Under the pieces are notes generated by a model that worked only from the letters and a program-made list of their open reading frames with translations, was not told the origin of the DNA and ran no database searches. Shown in pieces: positions 17,037 through 25,699 of a stretch of 53,970 nt of DNA (the stretch's first letter is position 1; every line of letters starts with the position of its first letter). The stretch covers positions 1 through 53,970 of the forward strand of contig NZ_JAQGJT010000177.1 of the NCBI RefSeq assembly GCF_028290495.1, written 5' to 3'. Both the position numbers and the translations under genes were made by a program. This DNA is from Tardiphaga sp. Lineage in GTDB: Bacteria; Pseudomonadota; Alphaproteobacteria; Rhizobiales; Xanthobacteraceae.

Positions 17037-17819
17037 ATGTTCAGAAAATGGTCTGTTGTCTTTCTTGCCAGCGCGTCCTTCCTGGGCGCCGGCATTTCTC
17101 AAGCCGCGGCGTTCGACTCCGCTGACAACGTTGCCGAGCCGCGCGTGTACTACGCCGACCAGCCGGAGCCGCGTGCCGTCGTTCAGCGCACGGCCTATGC
17201 GGAGCGGCCGCGCATGGGCGGCGGCTTTATCGAATTCCTGTTTAGCGATGGACCGCAAGGCCAGTCGTATCAGCAGCCGACCTATCAGCCGCGCCGCGGC
17301 ATGCTGCCACCGATGGATCCGCAGCAGAGCATGCGGCAGCCCGATGAGACGATCGATGCGGCGCGCCCCGCGATGGATCCGATGTACCAGCCGCAGATGG
17401 TGGAGTATTCCGGCAAGGAAAGCGCCGGCACCATCGTCGTCGATACGCCCAGCAAATTCCTGTTTCTGGTGCAGGGCAACGGCCGCGCGATGCGCTACGG
17501 CATCGGCGTAGGCAAGCCCGGATTCACCTGGGCCGGCGTGAAGACGATTACCGCGAAGAAGGAATGGCCGGCATGGACGCCGCCGAAGGAAATGCTGGTG
17601 CGCCGTCCCGACCTGCCGCGCCACATGGAAGGCGGGCCGGAAAATCCGCTCGGCGCGCGCGCGATGTATCTCGGCACAACGCTGTATCGCATCCACGGCT
17701 CCAACGAGCCGTGGACGATCGGAACCAACGTCTCCTCCGGCTGTATCCGCATGCGAAACGAAGACGTCATCGACCTCTACGGCCGCGTCAATGTAGGCGC
17801 CAAGGTGGTCGTGATCTAG
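17037..17819 (+). CDS. L,D-transpeptidase (YkuD/ErfK family)
   Basis: A 260-residue exported enzyme. A signal peptide ends near SQAAA (residue 24); a Pro/Gln-rich linker (residues 35-125) leads into the YkuD domain from IVVDTPSKFLFLVQGN onward. The catalytic motif is HGSNEPWTIGTNVSSGCIRM near residues 220-238, with Cys as nucleophile and His upstream. These enzymes form 3-3 peptidoglycan cross-links or attach proteins to the wall in the periplasm. ATG 17037 was chosen over an in-frame codon at 16998 because the signal peptide begins there. Divergent from cheZ with a 286-base AT-richer gap, and followed by a terminator. Confidence 0.9.
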   Translation: MFRKWSVVFLASASFLGAGISQAAAFDSADNVAEPRVYYADQPEPRAVVQRTAYAERPRMGGGFIEFLFSDGPQGQSYQQPTYQPRRGMLPPMDPQQSMRQPDETIDAARPAMDPMYQPQMVEYSGKESAGTIVVDTPSKFLFLVQGNGRAMRYGIGVGKPGFTWAGVKTITAKKEWPAWTPPKEMLVRRPDLPRHMEGGPENPLGARAMYLGTTLYRIHGSNEPWTIGTNVSSGCIRMRNEDVIDLYGRVNVGAKVVVI

Positions 17820-17853
17820 TTCGGTCGCGTCCGGACACGGAAGTTCAAAACAG

Positions 17854-17882
17854 AAACGGCCGCTCGCGAGAGCGGCCGTTTT
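17854..17882 (+). terminator. Terminator after the L,D-transpeptidase gene, possibly bidirectional
   Basis: A 12-bp stem AAACGGCCGCTC / GAGCGGCCGTTT around a GCGA loop. T's follow on the plus strand and A's precede it, so it can end transcription from both converging genes. Confidence 0.85.
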
Positions 17883-17903
17883 CGTTGTGTACCGAAATCG
17901 CGC

Positions 17904-18707
17904 TCAGGCGAAATTGCTGTCGTCGTCGCCGCCGAAGTCGTCGGAGTCCATGTCCATGTCGTCGTGGTCGTCCTGGTCCTGATCCTGGTCCTGGTCGATA
18001 TCGGCCTGGGCCTGGTCGTAGGAGCCGGAACGCTGGGCGGACGAGTTGCCTATGTCATTGACGCCGGCATCCTTGGCAAGATCGCCGCCGGAGGAGTCCG
18101 AACTCCACGGGCTCTTGCTCTCGCTGGCATTGGCGCTGCTGCCAAAGCCCTGCTGCTTGCCGCCCATCATCCCGCTGATGCTGTTGAGCAGAAGAGAGCC
18201 ACCGACCATGCCGGCCGCGGCCGCGGCCGCGGTGCCGAGGAACGAACCGCCGCGGCCGGCCTGCGGGGCCTGCTGGCCCATCGGCGGCTGACCGTATTGG
18301 CCCTGCTGCCCATAACCAGCCTGCTGCGGCTGGCCGATCACCTGTCCGGTGTTCCAGGCGGCGCGGCTGGGTTCGCCGGGGCGCACGTTTGGCACCGAGC
18401 CGCGCGATTGTGGCGGGGTCTGGCCCGGGCTCTGGCCAAACAGCGCGTCGCGCATTGAATCGAGGAAGCCGCCGGCAGGCGCCTGTTCGGGCGCGCCGTT
18501 GCCTTCCAGTTCGGTAATACGTTCATGGGCGCGCTTCAGGGCCTCGTCCTGCAGCAGCACGGTCTGCACCAGCGCGTAGATCGCATTGGGCGCACGGCGC
18601 TGGCCATCGGCGATCGCGGCCAGCGCATCGGGATCGCGCGGGGCGGTCTCGACCTTGTTGAGCCGGTCGAAGAGATCGTCAACCAACTGGCGTTCTTGCG
18701 GTGTCAT
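17904..18707 (-). CDS. DUF2076 domain protein
   Basis: A 267-residue protein matching DUF2076 in layout: an N-terminal helical region (MTPQERQLVDDLFDRLNKVE; NAIYALVQTVLLQDEAL; coiled stretch to about residue 68), a Gln/Gly/Pro-rich middle (QQAGYGQQGQYGQPPMG), a short hydrophobic helix AAAAAAGMVGGSLLLNSISGM near 160-182, and a strongly acidic tail (DQDQDQDQDDHDDMDMDSDD). Members are annotated as periplasmic or membrane-linked, but there is no signal peptide here. Function unknown. Convergent with the L,D-transpeptidase gene. Confidence 0.8.
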   Translation of the reverse strand: MTPQERQLVDDLFDRLNKVETAPRDPDALAAIADGQRRAPNAIYALVQTVLLQDEALKRAHERITELEGNGAPEQAPAGGFLDSMRDALFGQSPGQTPPQSRGSVPNVRPGEPSRAAWNTGQVIGQPQQAGYGQQGQYGQPPMGQQAPQAGRGGSFLGTAAAAAAGMVGGSLLLNSISGMMGGKQQGFGSSANASESKSPWSSDSSGGDLAKDAGVNDIGNSSAQRSGSYDQAQADIDQDQDQDQDDHDDMDMDSDDFGGDDDSNFA

Positions 18708-18826
18708 AGCGTCCTCCGTCTTCGCGCGCCTCGTGAATGGCGCGTGCCAGATGTAGTGACGCTTTGTGTCGCAATAAGTGCCGGCCGGATTAAATTTCCG
18801 TATGCGGCAAATCGACCTGCGAGGGC

Positions 18827-19672
18827 CTAACGGGCCAGCGTGACCTGCTGTGCATCGAGCAGCCGTGCAAAGTCGTCGCTGCCGAGATAGGCCAGTTCGC
18901 GGGCGCGCTGGTCGGTGAACGGATCGAGGCTGACCAGGATGTCATCGACGTAACCGGGGTGACACATGATCAATCCCCCGTCCGGCAGCCCCTGCAGGAA
19001 GCCAGCCATCAGCACGCCGAAATCCGACACGCCGGCGAAGTCATAGGCGCCGGCAAAGCCGGGATTGAAGGAGACGCCGGCGCGCGTCGCGCGCTTGCGG
19101 AAACTGGCGCTCAGCGTATCGAGCAGCAGCGCCTTGGGCTTGTCGAGGCGCTGCGAAAGCTTCTGCAGGCGGCCGGACTGCCGCACCCACGCCTGCGGCG
19201 CGCCAGCCTTTACCGCGGTCAGAAATGCATCGCGCACCTGCGGGAATATCTGCACATGCTGGTGGCCATCGACATAGGCCGGCGGCCGACCGAACAATGT
19301 GATGAAGGTCGCGATCTGTGCGGCCAGTTCGGCGCGGATCATCTCGGGATCGAACCGCCGCAGCAGGCTGTTGCGCAGCATGTGGCCGAGCGGCAGGAAT
19401 TGCTCGTCACGCAGCGGCCGGTAATGCATCGTCACCGGATGAAACGGCGCAGTCAGCGTGGCGTGCAGGCCGATCGCGCAGCTCGCATTCTTCGCCACGG
19501 CGTCTTGCAGCGCCGCGATCTCGTCGCGGCCGATCGCGGGGCCGACCACCATCACCGAGGTGGCGTTGAGGCGGCCCTGTTCGATCAGTTCGCGGATGCC
19601 CTTGTTGACGCCGGGGCTGATGCCGTAGTCGTCGGCGCACAGCCAGATCCGGCGCGGCGCATCGACCGTCAT
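18827..19672 (-). CDS. ChbG/YdjC-type carbohydrate deacetylase (HpnK-like)
   Basis: A 281-residue protein with the YdjC/ChbG fold: WLCADDYGISPGVNKGI near residues 10-26 (metal-binding Asp pair), SCAIGLHATLTAP near 68, and YVDGHQHVQIFPQVRDAF near 118-135 with the metal-binding His pair. The family removes N-acetyl groups from sugars (chitooligosaccharides, or glycolipids in the HpnK subgroup). The start overlaps the end of the upstream GT2 gene by 4 bases, so both enzymes probably act on one glycolipid or polysaccharide. Substrate not assigned. Confidence 0.82.
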   Translation of the reverse strand: MTVDAPRRIWLCADDYGISPGVNKGIRELIEQGRLNATSVMVVGPAIGRDEIAALQDAVAKNASCAIGLHATLTAPFHPVTMHYRPLRDEQFLPLGHMLRNSLLRRFDPEMIRAELAAQIATFITLFGRPPAYVDGHQHVQIFPQVRDAFLTAVKAGAPQAWVRQSGRLQKLSQRLDKPKALLLDTLSASFRKRATRAGVSFNPGFAGAYDFAGVSDFGVLMAGFLQGLPDGGLIMCHPGYVDDILVSLDPFTDQRARELAYLGSDDFARLLDAQQVTLAR

Positions 19673-20715
19673 TCGGCGGCGGTCCGGTCGGTCGTGCTCA
19701 CCGCGGTGTTTTCAGGCGCGCGTTTCACGCTGTGTTCGGCGACGAAGTAGATCGGCCGCGCCTTCAGCTCGGACAGGATCTTGCCGATATATTCGCCGAC
19801 GATGCCGATCATCAGGAGCTGCACGCCGCCGATCGTCATCAGGCCGACCACCAGCGACGGATAGCCGGGCACCGACTTGCCGGTGATCCAGGTCTCCCAC
19901 AGGATCGACAAGCCGAACAGGAATGCGCCGACCGCGAGCAGCAACCCGAACATGCTGGCGAAACGCAACGGCGCCACTGAGAACGAGGTCAGGCCCTCTA
20001 TCGACAGGCCGATCAATTGCCGCGGGTTGAACGAGGTGACGCCGTGCTCGCGCGCCGCCGGCTCGTAGTCGACGCGCAATTGCTTGAAGCCGATCCAGGT
20101 GGCGAGGCCCTTGAAGAACCGGTTGCGCTCCGGCAGTTGCCGCAAGGCGGCCGCCGCGCGTGGCGACAGCAGGCGGAAGTCGCCGGCGTCTGCCGGGATC
20201 TTCGCTCGCGCGCCCCAGTTGATCAGCTTGTAGAAGCCGCGCACGGCCTGGCGGCGCAGGAAGGACTCGTCGTCGCGGTGCGCTTTCGCGGTGTAGACGA
20301 CGTCGAAGCCGCCATCGATCCAGTGCCCGACCAGCGTTTCCACCAGCGTCGGCGGATGCTGGCCGTCACCATCCATAAACAGCACGGCGCCGCGGGTGGC
20401 GTGGTCGAGCCCGGCCATCAGGGCAGCTTCCTTGCCGAAATTGCGCGATAGCGACACCACCTGCACATCGAGCGCGGTGGCGGTCAGCGTGCGCGCGATG
20501 CCGAGCGTGCCGTCGGCCGAGCCGTCATCGACATAGACCACTTCGCAATTCAGGCCGTGGCGCTGCTTCAGCGTCTCGGCGAGCGTGTTGAGCCGGTCAT
20601 GGAAGATCGCGAGTCCGGGCGCCTCGTTATAAACGGGCACGACGATCGACAGCCCCTGCGCGGCGGCAGTGGCTGCGTTGGTCGACAGACCGGAAACGTC
20701 GCTGCCCAGCATCAT
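19669..20715 (-). CDS. Family 2 glycosyltransferase, polyprenyl-phosphate type
   Basis: A 348-residue GT2 enzyme. The catalytic domain shows SIVVPVYNEAPG (near 24), YVDDGSADGT (near 64), FMDGDGQHPP (near 111) and a Q/RxxRW-like region; two C-terminal hydrophobic helices (about 238-262 and 280-310) anchor it in the inner membrane. This layout matches dolichol/undecaprenyl-phosphate sugar transferases (DPM1, GtrB, ArnC). It probably loads a sugar onto a lipid carrier. Overlaps the ChbG gene by 4 bases (translational coupling). A GGA-containing ribosome site precedes the double ATG. Confidence 0.86.
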   Translation of the reverse strand: MMLGSDVSGLSTNAATAAAQGLSIVVPVYNEAPGLAIFHDRLNTLAETLKQRHGLNCEVVYVDDGSADGTLGIARTLTATALDVQVVSLSRNFGKEAALMAGLDHATRGAVLFMDGDGQHPPTLVETLVGHWIDGGFDVVYTAKAHRDDESFLRRQAVRGFYKLINWGARAKIPADAGDFRLLSPRAAAALRQLPERNRFFKGLATWIGFKQLRVDYEPAAREHGVTSFNPRQLIGLSIEGLTSFSVAPLRFASMFGLLLAVGAFLFGLSILWETWITGKSVPGYPSLVVGLMTIGGVQLLMIGIVGEYIGKILSELKARPIYFVAEHSVKRAPENTAVSTTDRTAAE

Positions 20716-20791
20716 CGATCAGATCCTAATACCCGGTTCATCTGCAATATATGGCAATGCCGGCGCGCTGTCGCCAGCGTCGCGATGTGCC

Positions 20792-21769
20792 CTACTGCCG
20801 CAAGAAGGCCTCGAGCTTGGCGAACAGCGGGTTCTCGCGGTCCATGACATATTCCAGCGAAGCCACCGATACCGTATCGGCGCCGTGCTGGCGCAGGAAG
20901 CTTCCGAGCGCGTAGAGCTGCGCTGGCGGGCAGTGCAGCGTGATCATGCCCGAAGAAGTCGGACCGCCGAACGGCGACACCACGCCGAAGCGGCTATGCG
21001 CCTCGGTGAGCAGCGCCTGGTCGCAGCCGGCAAAGCGGGTGCGGACTTCCTTGTACTTGCTGGCGCGGGCGCGCGCGGCAATGTGGTCGAGAATGGTGCT
21101 GGCGGTCTCACGCGCGCTCTCGTTCCAGTCGGCGTCGCGTGAGGCGACGAGATTGGCTTGGCTGCGCAGGATGACGCCGTCGTCGAGAACCTTGAGGCCG
21201 TTGGCGACCAAAGTTGCGCCGGTGGTGGTGATATCGACGATCATCTCCGCAGCGCCGGTGGCCGGTGCGCCTTCGGTGGCGCCGGCGCTCTCGACGATGC
21301 GGTAGTCGACCACGCCATGCTTGGCGAAGAAGTTACGCGTCAGATTGATGTATTTGGTGGCGACGCGCATGCGGCGGTTGTGCTGCGCGCGAAAGCCGGT
21401 GGTGACATCGTCGAGGTCGGCCATGGTGCGGACGTCGATCCACGCCTGCGGCACTGCAACCACGACATTGGCGCTGCCGAAGCCGAGGCCCTCGATCAGC
21501 GCCACCTTCTTGTCGGCATCGGGAATGCTTTCGCGCAGCAGGTCTTCGCCGGTGATGCCGAGATGCACCGCACCGCGCGCCAGATTTGAGGCGATCTCGC
21601 TTGCGGACAGATACGCGATCTCGACATTGTCGAGCCCAGCGATGGTGCCGCGATAGTCGCGGGCGCCGCGCGGCTTCGCCAGCGTGAGACCCGCGCGGGT
21701 GAAGAACGCTTCGGCATTTTCCTGCAGCCGGCCCTTGGATGGAACAGCGAGAACGAAGGGACTGGTCAT
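20792..21769 (-). CDS. hisG: ATP phosphoribosyltransferase catalytic subunit HisG
   Basis: A 325-residue HisG, catalysing the first step of histidine synthesis (ATP + PRPP to phosphoribosyl-ATP). The catalytic part shows [11 protein letters not shown] at the start, [10 protein letters not shown] near 70 and [18 protein letters not shown] near 178 (PRPP loop). HisZ-dependent HisG proteins are normally about 210-230 residues; here roughly 100 further residues follow, with [16 protein letters not shown] and [16 protein letters not shown] resembling the ACT-like regulatory domain of long HisG forms. The start overlaps the hisZ stop by 4 bases (ATGA), so both are translated together. Confidence 0.93.
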   Translation of the reverse strand: MTSPFVLAVPSKGRLQENAEAFFTRAGLTLAKPRGARDYRGTIAGLDNVEIAYLSASEIASNLARGAVHLGITGEDLLRESIPDADKKVALIEGLGFGSANVVVAVPQAWIDVRTMADLDDVTTGFRAQHNRRMRVATKYINLTRNFFAKHGVVDYRIVESAGATEGAPATGAAEMIVDITTTGATLVANGLKVLDDGVILRSQANLVASRDADWNESARETASTILDHIAARARASKYKEVRTRFAGCDQALLTEAHSRFGVVSPFGGPTSSGMITLHCPPAQLYALGSFLRQHGADTVSVASLEYVMDRENPLFAKLEAFLRQ

Positions 21770-22941
21770 GCGGTGCTCCCGGCGGATCCGGTTGCGGCGG
21801 CGTCGCGGCGAACCTGTGTCAAAGCTTCAATCCAGATCGAGAAACCGACCGCGGGGATCGCCGTGACCGATCCCAACTGGCCGAGCAGGCCGTCATAGCG
21901 GCCGCCGGCGACCAGCGGCTCGACGCCTTTGCTCTTGCGGTGTAGCTCGAATTCGAAGCCGGTGTAGTAATCGAGGCCGCGGCCGAACGAGGTCGAGAAC
22001 CGCATCTTCGCGGTGTCGAGGCCGCGCGCCGCCATGAAGCCTATCCGGCTCTCAAACTCGTCGATCGCAACGTTGAGGTCGAGCCTGGCGTCGGCGGCGA
22101 GCGTGCGCAACTGCTTCAAGGCGTCGGTCGGATTGCCGGCGATGGCGAGGAACGCCTTGATGATCCCCAGCGCATCGCGCGGCAGCGCGCCGCCCTTCAA
22201 GGTGGACTGTTCGAGAAAGCGGTCGGCAATCTCCGCCACCGAACGGCCGCCGACATTGGTGGCGCCCGCGATCGACATCAGGTCAGTAACCAGGGCCAGC
22301 GCCGCCTTACGGTCGGAGCCGGCGAGCGCGGCCAGCACGCCTTCATATTCATTGCGGACCGGAGCCTCGGCCAGCGTCAGCCGGCTCAGATCCATTTCGA
22401 GATCGCCCTTGCGGTTGAAATCCTTGATCAGCCTGCGCTTCCACACCGGATAGAGGTCGAGCGCGTCGATCAGGGCCGTGAACAAAGCAACGTCGCCGGT
22501 GCGGATGTCGATATCGGTGAGGCCGAAGGCGGCGGTGGCTTCCAGTCCCAGCGCCAGCATTTCGGCGTCGGCGGCGGCGCGGTCGGTGCGACCGAAGGAT
22601 TCGATGCCGGCCTGCTGGAATTCGGAGGCCGCGCCGTTGCGATAGCGGAACACCGGGCCGAGATAGCAGAACCCGGCCGGCTGCCCGGCGCGCGGGGAGG
22701 CAAGGTAATCGCGCGCCACGGGGATCGTCAGGTCCGGGCGCAGGCAAAGCTCCTCGCCGGTGGCGTCGGTGGTCAGATACAGGCTTTTGCGGATGTCCTC
22801 GCCGGAAAGGTCGAGGAACGGCTCGGCGGGCTGCAGGATCGCCGGTTCGGCCAGATGGTAGCCGGCCTCGGCAAAGGACAACAGCAGCGCATCCGCCCAA
22901 GCGGCGGATCCGGTCGCACGAGCGGCGGCGGTCTTGGTCAT
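21766..22941 (-). CDS. hisZ: ATP phosphoribosyltransferase regulatory subunit HisZ
   Basis: A 391-residue histidyl-tRNA synthetase paralogue. It keeps the class II core ([54 protein letters not shown]) but lacks the C-terminal anticodon-binding domain, the hallmark of HisZ. It associates with HisG to form the active, histidine-inhibited enzyme. Its neighbour hisG overlaps by 4 bases. A hisS gene would normally also exist elsewhere; the size and context favour HisZ here. Confidence 0.9.
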   Translation of the reverse strand: MTKTAAARATGSAAWADALLLSFAEAGYHLAEPAILQPAEPFLDLSGEDIRKSLYLTTDATGEELCLRPDLTIPVARDYLASPRAGQPAGFCYLGPVFRYRNGAASEFQQAGIESFGRTDRAAADAEMLALGLEATAAFGLTDIDIRTGDVALFTALIDALDLYPVWKRRLIKDFNRKGDLEMDLSRLTLAEAPVRNEYEGVLAALAGSDRKAALALVTDLMSIAGATNVGGRSVAEIADRFLEQSTLKGGALPRDALGIIKAFLAIAGNPTDALKQLRTLAADARLDLNVAIDEFESRIGFMAARGLDTAKMRFSTSFGRGLDYYTGFEFELHRKSKGVEPLVAGGRYDGLLGQLGSVTAIPAVGFSIWIEALTQVRRDAAATGSAGSTA

Positions 22942-23059
22942 CGTCAGTCCAGCAATCCAGTGAAACTCTCGGTCGGCGCAGGCCTTAGCATGGCTATTGC
23001 GACGTTTCGACCTTCTTTGCGAAGTGGCTTAACCGGCCCTTCGACCCTCGCCTGTCGTC

Positions 23060-23812
23060 TCAATGGCCGTTCCAGTCTCCCAGCGCGGTCTGCACCAGCG
23101 CCAGCGCCGCCACCGCGGCGGTGTCGGCGCGCATGATGCGCGGGCCGAGCGCCAGCCGCAAAATGCTGGGCTGGCGCAGCAGCAGCGCGCGTTCTTCCTC
23201 GGCAAAACCGCCTTCCGGGCCGATCAGGACGTCCATTCCGGCGGTGGCGGCCTGCCGGGCGCCGGCCAGCGCGGCCAAGGGATCGGCCACTTCCGCGGCC
23301 TCGTCGCAGAAAATCAGCAGCCGGCCGCCGTCACGCGCATCGAGATATTTGACCAAAGCCTGCGGCTCATGGACCGCGGCGACGCTGAGAATGCCGCATT
23401 GCTCGGCGGCTTCCACCACATTGGCGCGCATCCGCTCGGTGTTGACCCGGCTGGCCTGGGTGTAGCGCGTCATCACCGGCTGCAAGGCGGCGGCGCCCAT
23501 CTCGATGGCCTTCTGCACCATGTAATCCAGCCGGGCGTGCTTCAGTGGCGCGAACACATAAGTGACGTCGGGCAGGGCGTCCTGCGGCCGGGTGCGGGCC
23601 AGCAGCGTCAGCCGGTCCGGCCGTTTGCCGCCGGCAATCGCCGCCTGCCATTCGCCGTCGCGGCCGTTGAACACCAACACCGAGGCGCCCGCCGCGAGCC
23701 GCAGTACGTTGCCGAGGTAATTGCTCTGGTTGCGGTCGAGAGCCAGTGTGGCGTCGGCGGCCAGCGGCGCATCGACGAACAGGCGGGGGCTGCGAAAATC
23801 GGCTTGCGGCAT
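23060..23812 (-). CDS. rsmE: 16S rRNA (uracil-1498-N3)-methyltransferase RsmE
   Basis: A 250-residue SPOUT methyltransferase. Features: N-terminal PUA-like region (SPRLFVDAPL, NQSNYLGNVLRLAAG), VTYVFAPLKHARLDYMVQKAIEMGAA near 103-128, IGPEGGFAEEERALL near 196 and LGPRIMRADTAAVAAL near 221, forming the knotted SAM site. It methylates U1498 of 16S rRNA. Lies 5' of nothing obvious on its strand; the gap to the divergent gene at 24001 is 188 bases. Confidence 0.93.
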   Translation of the reverse strand: MPQADFRSPRLFVDAPLAADATLALDRNQSNYLGNVLRLAAGASVLVFNGRDGEWQAAIAGGKRPDRLTLLARTRPQDALPDVTYVFAPLKHARLDYMVQKAIEMGAAALQPVMTRYTQASRVNTERMRANVVEAAEQCGILSVAAVHEPQALVKYLDARDGGRLLIFCDEAAEVADPLAALAGARQAATAGMDVLIGPEGGFAEEERALLLRQPSILRLALGPRIMRADTAAVAALALVQTALGDWNGH

Positions 23813-24000
23813 CGTTTATGTTCCAGTGGGCGGCGAGCTTTAGCGCAGCTGCGACGATTTATCAGCGATTTTCGTCGTTTACGCCGTGCTGTCGCCAAAT
23901 TCCACGGGTTGTTAAGGGCCGGCAGGAATCGTAAAAAGCCCTGAATCGGGATGGCAACATCCATGAGCGTGGGGAATTTGAACCCGCCGGAGGAATTTTC

Positions 24001-24687
24001 GTGAGCATCCGTCGTTTGATTATGCCGCTGAGCCTGGCGTTATTCGCCATGCAGGGCATCCAGGTTCATGCCCAGGGCGCGTTTCCCGCACCGCTGCCGA
24101 ACGGGGCTGCGGCCCCGGCCAGCGCGTCGCCGTTTCCGCCGGTCAACGGCGCGCCGGCCAATGCCTCGGCATTTCCCCCGGTGAACGGGTCCGCGCCCAG
24201 CGCCTTTCCGTCGAATGGCGCGCCGCCGGTGGGCGGTGGTGGCTTCGGTGGGCCGCCGCAACAGGCGGGCCCGCCCGGCGGCGAAGACTGTATGAAGGGC
24301 TTCATGCCGCTGCGTCAGGACGCCGAAAAGCGCGGCGCCGCGATCAAGGCCGCCAGCGACCGCAAGGCGGCGCCGGAGGAGGCCTGCAAGCTGATCTCCG
24401 CCTTCGCGCAGAGCGAAACCAGGATGATCAAATATATCGAGAGCAATGCGCAGAAGTGCGGCATCCCGCCGTCGGTTTCGCAGCAGATGAAGACTGGCCA
24501 CAAGAATACCGAAGGCATGCGCCAGAAGGTCTGCAACGTCGCCTCCCAGCAGCAGCGGCAGGGCCCGATCGCGCCGCGGCTCAGCGACGTGCTGGGCTCC
24601 TCGGCCGCATTGCCCGAAGCCAATACCGCCAAGAAGAACGGCGGCACTACCTTCGATACGCTGAATGGCAATGTGCTGACCCGATGA
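24001..24687 (+). CDS. Secreted Pro/Ala-rich four-cysteine protein, unknown function
   Basis: A 228-residue protein starting at GTG 24001 behind a clear GGAGGA ribosome site. A signal peptide ends near VHAQ (residue 24). Residues 25-95 are low-complexity with repeats of FPPVNG and related units. The remainder is a compact helical domain with four cysteines (EDCMKGF, EEACKLI, AQKCGIP, QKVCNVA), probably two disulfides, and ends with a disordered tail. Domain resembles conserved uncharacterised alphaproteobacterial exported proteins; I cannot name a family. It is 10 bases upstream of ubiA, so the two may be co-transcribed. Confidence 0.7.
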   Translation: MSIRRLIMPLSLALFAMQGIQVHAQGAFPAPLPNGAAAPASASPFPPVNGAPANASAFPPVNGSAPSAFPSNGAPPVGGGGFGGPPQQAGPPGGEDCMKGFMPLRQDAEKRGAAIKAASDRKAAPEEACKLISAFAQSETRMIKYIESNAQKCGIPPSVSQQMKTGHKNTEGMRQKVCNVASQQQRQGPIAPRLSDVLGSSAALPEANTAKKNGGTTFDTLNGNVLTR

Positions 24688-24697
24688 ACGTCTTCCG

Positions 24698-25630
24698 ATG
24701 AGCGACGCGACCACCCGCGTTGCGGATGCGACTGGCAACTGGGTCGATCGCATAGCCCCGCTGTGGACGCGGCCTTATCTCCGGCTGGCGCGGTTCGACC
24801 GGCCGATCGGTTCCTGGCTTCTGCTGATGCCGTGCTGGTGGTCGGCGGCTTTGGCCGCCGGCGTCGCGCATGATTTGCGCCAACTGCCGTGGTCCGTCGT
24901 GATGTTCTTCATCGGCGCGTTCGTGATGCGCGGCGCGGGCTGCACCTGGAACGACATCACCGACCGTGACCTTGACGACAAGGTTGAGCGCACCCGGTCG
25001 AGGCCGATCCCGGCCGGGCAGGTGAGCGTGAAGCAGGCCGCGGTGTTTCTGGTGCTGCAGGCGCTCGTCGGGTTGATCATTCTGGTTCAGTTCAACAGCT
25101 TTGCGATAGCCACAGGCGTCGCCTCGTTGCTGATAGTCGCCGCCTATCCGTTCATGAAGCGCATCACTTACTGGCCGCAGACCGTGCTCGGTCTGGCGTT
25201 CTCCTGGGGCGCGCTGATGGGCTTTGCCGTGCAGTTCGGTCGCATCGATGCCGCGGCACTCCTGCTCTATGCGGGCTCGATCTCCTGGGTGATCGGCTAC
25301 GACACCATCTACGCCCATCAGGACGCCGAAGACGACGCGATGATCGGCATCAAGTCAACAGCGCTGTTGTTCGGCGCGCGAACGCAAGCGGCGCTGGTGG
25401 TGTTCTATGGCCTTGCCGTTCTGCTGATCGGGTGTGCGTTGGCCTCGGCCGGCGCGCAGTGGCCGGCATGGATCGGACTTGCGGCGTTTGCCGCGCATCT
25501 GGCCTCTCAGATTTTGCGCGTCGATATCCGCGATTCCGCGTTGTGCCTGCGCGTGTTCAAATCCAACCGCGACGCCGGGCTGCTGCTGTTCGCGGCGCTG
25601 CTGGTGAATGCAGTGATGCGGACGGGGTAA
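24698..25630 (+). CDS. ubiA: 4-hydroxybenzoate polyprenyltransferase UbiA
   Basis: A 310-residue membrane protein with 8-9 hydrophobic helices. The two prenyl-diphosphate/Mg sites are visible: NDITDRDLDDKVERTRSRP near residue 87 and YDTIYAHQDAEDDAMIG near 205. UbiA attaches the polyprenyl tail to 4-hydroxybenzoate in ubiquinone synthesis at the inner membrane. The ATG lies 10 bases after the preceding stop. A long perfect hairpin follows directly. Confidence 0.93.
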   Translation: MSDATTRVADATGNWVDRIAPLWTRPYLRLARFDRPIGSWLLLMPCWWSAALAAGVAHDLRQLPWSVVMFFIGAFVMRGAGCTWNDITDRDLDDKVERTRSRPIPAGQVSVKQAAVFLVLQALVGLIILVQFNSFAIATGVASLLIVAAYPFMKRITYWPQTVLGLAFSWGALMGFAVQFGRIDAAALLLYAGSISWVIGYDTIYAHQDAEDDAMIGIKSTALLFGARTQAALVVFYGLAVLLIGCALASAGAQWPAWIGLAAFAAHLASQILRVDIRDSALCLRVFKSNRDAGLLLFAALLVNAVMRTG

Positions 25631-25631
25631 G

Positions 25632-25681
25632 CCCCCTCTACGTGTCGTCCCTGCGTTCGCAGGGACGACACGTAGAGGGGG
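25632..25681. repeat. Perfect 24-bp palindrome between convergent genes
   Basis: Arms CCCCCTCTACGTGTCGTCCC... and the exact complement, 24 bp each, separated by TT. It starts 2 bases after the ubiA stop and ends 18 bases before the stop of the convergent gene at 25700, so it is well placed to end transcription from both sides. The GTCGTCCCTGCG core resembles the palindromes at 52648-52772. Confidence 0.85.
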
Positions 25682-25699
25682 CGACGCGGCAAAGAAAGA

